A program made the position numbers and the translations under genes. Below are positions 53,440-57,305 of a DNA stretch of 57,305 nucleotides, one piece after another. The DNA is from a virus, in the IMG/VR virus record IMGVR_UViG_3300021963_000150, positions 1-57,305 of that record. One strand, given 5' to 3'. Under the pieces are notes generated by a model, which was given only the letters and a program-made list of their open reading frames with translations, ran no database searches and had not been told where the DNA came from. Every line of letters begins with the position of its first letter. The first letter of the stretch is position 1.

Positions 53440-53664
53440 TTATTCGCTTTTTGCGAAATTTGACGTGAGGGCCGTGAGCCACATGCGCGTGAACAGCCAA
53501 ACGAAGGACAGTCCGGCGGCCTCAAGCCAGGAGATATCCAGTCCGGCCGCTGACGACGTCAACCAAATCGCGAACTGCAGCAGCAGCAGCGAAAGTGCCC
53601 ATAAAAAGATTAAAGCCATTGCGGCGCCCGGCGGCAGGTTCGAGTATTTGTTTTCAGGCGCCAT
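53440..53664 (-). CDS. Small membrane protein, 74 aa
   Basis: Two hydrophobic segments (about residues 15-35 and 45-62), Trp-rich. Overlaps the 3' end of 53654-54025 by 11 bases. An ACGGTGGCGGAAGA element (53399-53412) lies 27 bases past its stop. The 53194-53439 gap contains a T-run after a GC-rich stretch (53262-53288) that may be a terminator. Confidence 0.7.
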   Translation of the reverse strand: MAPENKYSNLPPGAAMALIFLWALSLLLLQFAIWLTSSAAGLDISWLEAAGLSFVWLFTRMWLTALTSNFAKSE

Positions 53665-54025
53665 TGCTTTTCACGATTTGATGCACGCGCTGCCGAGAAA
53701 TATTGAATTCATCGGAAATTTGCGTAATCGACAGGCCATCGCGGCGCATTTCCAGGATGCGGGCATTGCGCTCAGCCTTGCGGCGCGGGCCGCGCTTCAG
53801 AGGGCCCCAGGTCCATCCGGAGATTTTATTTAATTCCTCGAGATACGACGGCGCAATCTTGCCAGTCTTCTGGCGCTGCCGCATATAGGAGACCCAGGCA
53901 CCAAGTTGGATTTGTGAGCCGTTGAGAATCTCAATGTGCTTCGCCGGTACCCGGGGGTGACCTTCGCGTGCGGCGAATTGGGCGAGGGCATTGATGTACT
54001 GAGTGAAACGTGTTCCGTTGTCCAT
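53654..54025 (-). CDS. Helicase-associated domain plus HTH protein
   Basis: Residues about 38-80 (LGAWVSYMRQRQKTGKIAPSY...GWTWG split) match the helicase-associated domain (LGxWVxxxRxxxxxGxL...GFxW), here without a helicase. The C-terminus (SITQISDEFNISRQRVHQIV) is a sigma/resolvase-like HTH. Probably a DNA-binding accessory factor. ATG 54025 chosen; the frame is open further upstream into the divergent promoter region. Confidence 0.8.
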   Translation of the reverse strand: MDNGTRFTQYINALAQFAAREGHPRVPAKHIEILNGSQIQLGAWVSYMRQRQKTGKIAPSYLEELNKISGWTWGPLKRGPRRKAERNARILEMRRDGLSITQISDEFNISRQRVHQIVKSNGA

Positions 54026-54086
54026 GCCGTGAACCTTAATCGACGTAACCCCTTGCGTGGTGTAACTTTGATATGTGCTACCCCTC

Positions 54087-54100
54087 ACGGTGGCGGAAAG
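54087..54100 (+). repeat. Dispersed ACGGTGGCGGAAAG element
   Basis: Exact copy with GCTA six bases upstream, ending 8 bases before the ATG of 54109, so here it would be in the 5' leader. Confidence 0.85.
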
Positions 54101-54108
54101 CAGGCGCC

Positions 54109-54639
54109 ATGAGTTCCTGGGAAGATGATTACGATGAAATTATCTACTGGTTGGACAGAGATGAAGATGGCGTAGTCCCGATTCCGCCGGACATGCGTGA
54201 CAATTCCGTGCTTGGGTTTATTGCGGGTCTATCTCATAAAGACCGCTCGAGGCTGCGTGAGGCACTTGATTCACTGATGAATGAACTATCAGGGAATCTT
54301 GATGATGAGATGGAATTTACAGGCAGAGCCCCGGAAGATTTATTATTTATCGGCTCAGATGGAAAACGTGTTGTCAAAGGTTTTCATTATGCGCGCGAAG
54401 TTTTGGGCGAAGACGGACCGGTTATTTTGCCATCCTCCTCTCCATTTGTGATTATCGGGGCTTTTTCCGACGAGTACGTACGGGAGCATGCCGACGAAAT
54501 CAATGATTGCTACGACTCCCATGATGAAAAACAAGCAGCATGGGAACAACAAATGGCCCATTACGCAGTTTTAATCGCCGAAAAGCACGATTTATATCCG
54601 CCACTGACGCCGGATGAATTTCTTCGCAGCATCGACTAG
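54109..54639 (+). CDS. Acidic hypothetical protein, 176 aa
   Basis: Acidic, helical N- and C-terminal parts. ATG chosen 8 bases after the dispersed element. No family recognised. Divergent from 53654-54025. Confidence 0.72.
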   Translation: MSSWEDDYDEIIYWLDRDEDGVVPIPPDMRDNSVLGFIAGLSHKDRSRLREALDSLMNELSGNLDDEMEFTGRAPEDLLFIGSDGKRVVKGFHYAREVLGEDGPVILPSSSPFVIIGAFSDEYVREHADEINDCYDSHDEKQAAWEQQMAHYAVLIAEKHDLYPPLTPDEFLRSID

Positions 54640-54687
54640 CCTTCGCCGTGCGTGCACACTCGGTGCACCGGTTGATTGGAGAATGTT

Positions 54688-55275
54688 GTGCATTTTTGGG
54701 AGCAGGCCTCTGAGCAGGCCATTTCCGAGATTTATAAAGTTGACTACGCGCTAACGGACAATCTTCAGGTTGAGGTCCTCCTGGGCAACGTCCGGGCCCG
54801 GCTGGAAGGGCATATTGATGCATATTGGGCACCGGTCGACGGAGACGCTGCAGACGTCTACGAAGGTTGGCGCGAATTTGGCGCAGCAGCCAGGGCCCTG
54901 GGAAGAAAACTCGGTTTTTTGAAAAAATTCGGTCTCGAGTATTCGGACGTGCACGCAGTGGTCTGCCGCAAGCAGCGCGATTATGGCCACAAAAACATTT
55001 CGCGTTTCGGCCGCCAGGGATTAATGGTCCGCCTTCATGACAAGGTCGCGCGCCTGGAGAATCTCATCAGCGCTTCGCGGGAACCAAATAACGAGTCCGT
55101 TGAGGACAATGTGTTGGACCTGGTTGGTTATGCGTGCATCGGGATGATGTGGGAAACAGATACGTTCCTTCTTCCGTGCTACGACTCAACGGTGGCGGAA
55201 AGCCCAAAGATTTTGCATGTTGGTCGGGCCATGGACGACTTGTTCGCTAAAATGGGTATCGGCAGTTCTCTGTAG
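54688..55275 (+). CDS. Nmad1 (DUF1599)-type nucleotide-modification-associated protein
   Basis: RKQRDYGHKNISRFG, GLMVRLHDKVARLENL and NNESVEDNVLDLVGYACIGMM match the Nmad1 signature (DYGxxNI...R..DKxxRLxNL...ESVxDTLxDLxxYAxI). The family is linked to phage DNA base modification and dNTP metabolism. GTG 54688 follows TTGGAG; TTG 54676 is the alternative. An exact ACGGTGGCGGAAAG copy (55189-55202) is read as Thr-Val-Ala-Glu-Ser in this gene. Confidence 0.85.
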   Translation: MHFWEQASEQAISEIYKVDYALTDNLQVEVLLGNVRARLEGHIDAYWAPVDGDAADVYEGWREFGAAARALGRKLGFLKKFGLEYSDVHAVVCRKQRDYGHKNISRFGRQGLMVRLHDKVARLENLISASREPNNESVEDNVLDLVGYACIGMMWETDTFLLPCYDSTVAESPKILHVGRAMDDLFAKMGIGSSL

Positions 55276-55856
55276 GAGAGATTGGGGGCCCCGCTGCGGC
55301 GGTATGGGGAGCGACCCGGGTTGGCGCCACCTGCTAACGCCTCCCCGGGTCGGCTCAACCCGGTCGACCTCCAGAGAGAAAGGGGGAAAACTCCTTCGGC
55401 CTGGAGGGCACATTACTGAGCCCATCATCTTCGTGCAAGTAAAATTAATTTGCGAATAGTTCTCTCGATTTGCGCAGCACGCTGGGAGGATTTTTCGAGG
55501 TCGCAAAGAAATTTGTCTGGAATGCTTGCACGGCCCCTGACCTTCGATTACGTTGTCGAGTACAACCAAACAGGGGCGCCCACACACCTGTAGAACTCTG
55601 AGTCCAAGACCAGAAGTTCTCTTCGGCGACCCCCGGAACGAACTTTTGTTTATCAAAGGTTCCCCCGGACCCCCTCCAAAGTAGGGTTAAGTTCTCTGGG
55701 ATTGTCCTGTTCTGGTAAATCGAGCCTGTGTTATTTCCGTTGATGGAAATGATGAGTCCTTGACTGTCTTTCCTCAACGGTTTAGTATTCGAATATCGAC
55801 ACGCGTGCGCGCGCGAGACAAAGGGGAAAAACTTGGTCACTATACTGACCCTCAGC
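55276..55856. other. Intergenic region, hairpins and promoter for the replication genes
   Basis: No convincing gene; the minus-strand frame 55445-55858 lacks a ribosome site and coding character. GC-rich inverted repeats around 55305-55410 may end the Nmad1 transcript. TATACT at 55839-55844 lies 10 bases before the ATG of 55857 and is probably its -10 box. Confidence 0.5.
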
Positions 55857-56246
55857 ATGGAAGAAATCCCTCACCAGCCGAAAAAGCCCAAGAAACGGCG
55901 GGCTTCGCCACTCCAAAAGGCTGAACAGTCAGGCAAAGCATCAACGGTGGCGGAAAGCGAGATGGAAGAGGTTTATCAGTACTGGCTATCGGTGATGCGT
56001 CCAGGTCGTACGAGGGTTCCCAAGATGGACGTGGAGAGGTCCCGCAAGGTGAAGGCCGCCATTGCCGACTACGGGGTGGAGATGTGCAAGCAGGCAATTG
56101 ATGGCTGCGCGGCGTCGGACTTCCATATGGGCAAGAACCGGGCCAATAAGCGCTACGACGACTTGGAACTGATTTTCCGAGACCAATCGCACATCGAGAT
56201 GTTCCTCGAGCGCTCCGAGGGAAGAAAACAAAAAGGCGATTTTTGA
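55857..56246 (+). CDS. Replisome-organizer-type protein, 129 aa
   Basis: Basic Pro/Lys N-terminus, then YQYWLSVMRPGRTRVPKM, AIDGCAASDFHMG, RYDDLELIFRDQSHIEMFLE, a pattern found in phage replication-initiation/organizer proteins upstream of helicase loaders. It probably marks origin or recruits DnaB. Contains an exact ACGGTGGCGGAAAG copy at 55944-55957 (Thr-Val-Ala-Glu-Ser). Confidence 0.8.
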   Translation: MEEIPHQPKKPKKRRASPLQKAEQSGKASTVAESEMEEVYQYWLSVMRPGRTRVPKMDVERSRKVKAAIADYGVEMCKQAIDGCAASDFHMGKNRANKRYDDLELIFRDQSHIEMFLERSEGRKQKGDF

Positions 56247-56247
56247 T

Positions 56248-56715
56248 ATGACCAAGGTTGAACTCGAGGACTTCGTGCGCGAAGCATTTGCGACATACAA
56301 CCAGACGTTCTACGAGGCCGACCGGGAATACATCTTGCGGGCATGGTGGAATCTGCTCAAGGACTTGGACGTTGCTGATGTGCGGACCAAGTTCTCCAAG
56401 ATGGCCGTTGCCAGTCGTGTATTGCCGACCCCAGGGATGCTGCGGCGAGCGGTGGTGGAAAGCAAGATGGACAAGGTGCCACCAAGCCCCCAGGAGGCCT
56501 GGGCGTTATTGCAGCGAATCACCCAAGGCATGAACCAGGGCACGCACCAGACCTCCGAGATTCACCCCGTCTTAGGGGAGACCATCAAGGTCCTGGGGCC
56601 CGTTGCCTTCACGTTGTCCACCAATGGCGACCGCGAATACTTCATGGGTATCTATTCGGACCGTTTGGCCGACTATCTTGTGGAGACGTACGAGGTGGAT
56701 GGAGGTGTGGGATGA
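56248..56715 (+). CDS. Helicase-loader-like protein, 155 aa
   Basis: N-terminal helical domain (FYEADREYILRAWWNLLKDLDVADV, TPGMLRRAV) resembles small phage helicase loaders of the G39P type. Next to the organizer gene and overlapping the RHH gene by ATGA. An element variant GCGGTGGTGGAAAG (56449-56462) lies inside. Loader role is inferred. Confidence 0.7.
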   Translation: MTKVELEDFVREAFATYNQTFYEADREYILRAWWNLLKDLDVADVRTKFSKMAVASRVLPTPGMLRRAVVESKMDKVPPSPQEAWALLQRITQGMNQGTHQTSEIHPVLGETIKVLGPVAFTLSTNGDREYFMGIYSDRLADYLVETYEVDGGVG

Positions 56716-56882
56716 AACGCAACACAGGGCGCCCGGCAAAGATTCCTACAACGGATAAAACGACGTTGACCATGAAGATTGACGCCGACCTCAAGCGTCT
56801 CATCATCAAACAGTCGCAGGCCTACGGAATGACCATCACCGAGTATGTCACCATGCTGGTTGAGAGGGATGGGGGTTTGTGA
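56712..56882 (+). CDS. Ribbon-helix-helix protein, 56 aa
   Basis: TGATG-type overlaps with both neighbours. GRPAK start, strand TTLTMKI, helix DADLKRLIIKQSQAYG, helix TITEYVTMLVERD: a classic RHH regulator. Confidence 0.82.
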   Translation: MKRNTGRPAKIPTTDKTTLTMKIDADLKRLIIKQSQAYGMTITEYVTMLVERDGGL

Positions 56883-57305
56883 TGGGGGTGGATATTCTCT
56901 CAGCAAGGGAAGTGTTTGATTTTGATGTCACAAAACTCATTAACTCCATGCCGACACCCAGCGCCTTGCCTGTTCCAGCAACAGAGGAAAACCAACGACT
57001 GAACGACGAAATCCTCAAGTATGCGAGCAATTGGGGTAAGCCATTTGGTTTTGCCAAAGAGCAAGGTGGAAGGTTGGTTCAAGACCTATTCCCAATCAAG
57101 AAAAATGAGACCGAACAGATTTCATCGTCATCCAAAGTTGATTTGGAAATGCACACCGAAACCGCATTCCACTCTCATGCCCCACGTTACGTCTTGTTGT
57201 TTTGTGTCCGCGGTGATGAAAACGCTGGAACAACATTGTCGTTTTTGACGGACGTGGTGTCAGGCCTCCATGATGACGAGATATCAATCCTAAGCCAAGA
57301 AATGT
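56882..57305 (+). CDS. TauD/clavaminate-synthase-like 2-oxoglutarate oxygenase, 3'-truncated by window
   Basis: The first 141 residues include MHTETAFHSHAPRYVLLFCVRGDENAGTT split around the metal-binding His-x-Glu, as in TauD/TfdA and CAS-type Fe(II)/2-oxoglutarate oxygenases. Phages carry these enzymes, some to modify DNA bases or nucleotides. The second His and Arg lie beyond the right edge. Confidence 0.8.
   Translation, partial: MGVDILSAREVFDFDVTKLINSMPTPSALPVPATEENQRLNDEILKYASNWGKPFGFAKEQGGRLVQDLFPIKKNETEQISSSSKVDLEMHTETAFHSHAPRYVLLFCVRGDENAGTTLSFLTDVVSGLHDDEISILSQEM

Noticed and set aside
53396-53833. Plus-strand frame beginning in the dispersed element
   Set aside because: Antisense to the membrane protein and the helicase-associated/HTH gene, whose domains are recognisable.
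55445-55858. Minus-strand frame of 137 codons
   Set aside because: No ribosome site, no family pattern, and it crosses the promoter of the 55857 gene.

Overview
The window looks like part of an actinobacterial phage or phage-plasmid. Supporting signs are two WhiB-like genes, leaderless TANNNT promoters, GAAC-N4-GTTC (LexA-type) boxes, WhiB/RHH/DUF932/DUF4314-type accessory genes, very dense small ORFs with ATGA/GTGA stop-start overlaps, and a phage-type replication gene set. No capsid, terminase or tail gene is visible, so this is an early/accessory plus replication region, cut at both edges.

Layout. (1) 1-4683, plus strand: a protein with six tandem helix-turn-helix units, small proteins, a deoxycytidylate-deaminase-like enzyme and a SNF2 helicase with HARP-like repeats. 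(2) 4733-9373, minus strand: DUF932, WhiB, HTH and two secreted transglycosylase-like proteins. (3) 9528-13874, plus strand: SSB, two ribbon-helix-helix proteins, WhiB, a CHC2/TOPRIM primase fused to a RecA-like ATPase, and an HTH protein. (4) 14.1-15.2 kb: a sigma region-4-only gene, a 31-unit 18-bp-period repeat array, and one arm of an exact 110-bp inverted repeat whose other arm is the first 110 bases of the window. (5) 15.1-47.8 kb: a minus-strand region of about 80 small genes arranged as short operons, most headed by the same 34-bp promoter-like element; one copy drives a non-coding, highly structured RNA of about 380 nt. (6) 47.9-50.7 kb, plus strand: an HTH protein, a MoxR-type AAA+ ATPase and a metallopeptidase/VWA protein. 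(7) 50.7-52.1 kb: microsatellite-like repeats, a dense DnaA-box cluster (candidate origin) and four LexA-like boxes. (8) 52.1-57.3 kb: a DNA methyltransferase, a helicase-associated/HTH protein, an Nmad1-type protein, replisome-organizer and helicase-loader-like genes, and a truncated TauD/CAS-type oxygenase.

The unifying theme is a private gene-expression system. I find 46 copies of AAATCCTTAC-N10-RRGACAG-N7-(+1). The spacing places the two boxes at -34/-25 and -14/-8 relative to the first base of the start codon, as expected for leaderless transcription. All copies lie between 15.3 and 48.4 kb, on both strands, always pointing into a gene or into the structured RNA. Two small proteins that resemble only sigma-factor region 4 are candidate specificity factors. 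A second dispersed element, GCTA-N6-ACGGTGGCGGAAAG (about 20 copies, almost all on one strand, also inside genes), marks the junctions between gene blocks together with DnaA boxes and an over-represented CGGGACT heptamer.

Functions below come from reading motifs by eye; no database search was possible. Many small proteins are real by position, promoter and overlap evidence but have no assignable function.
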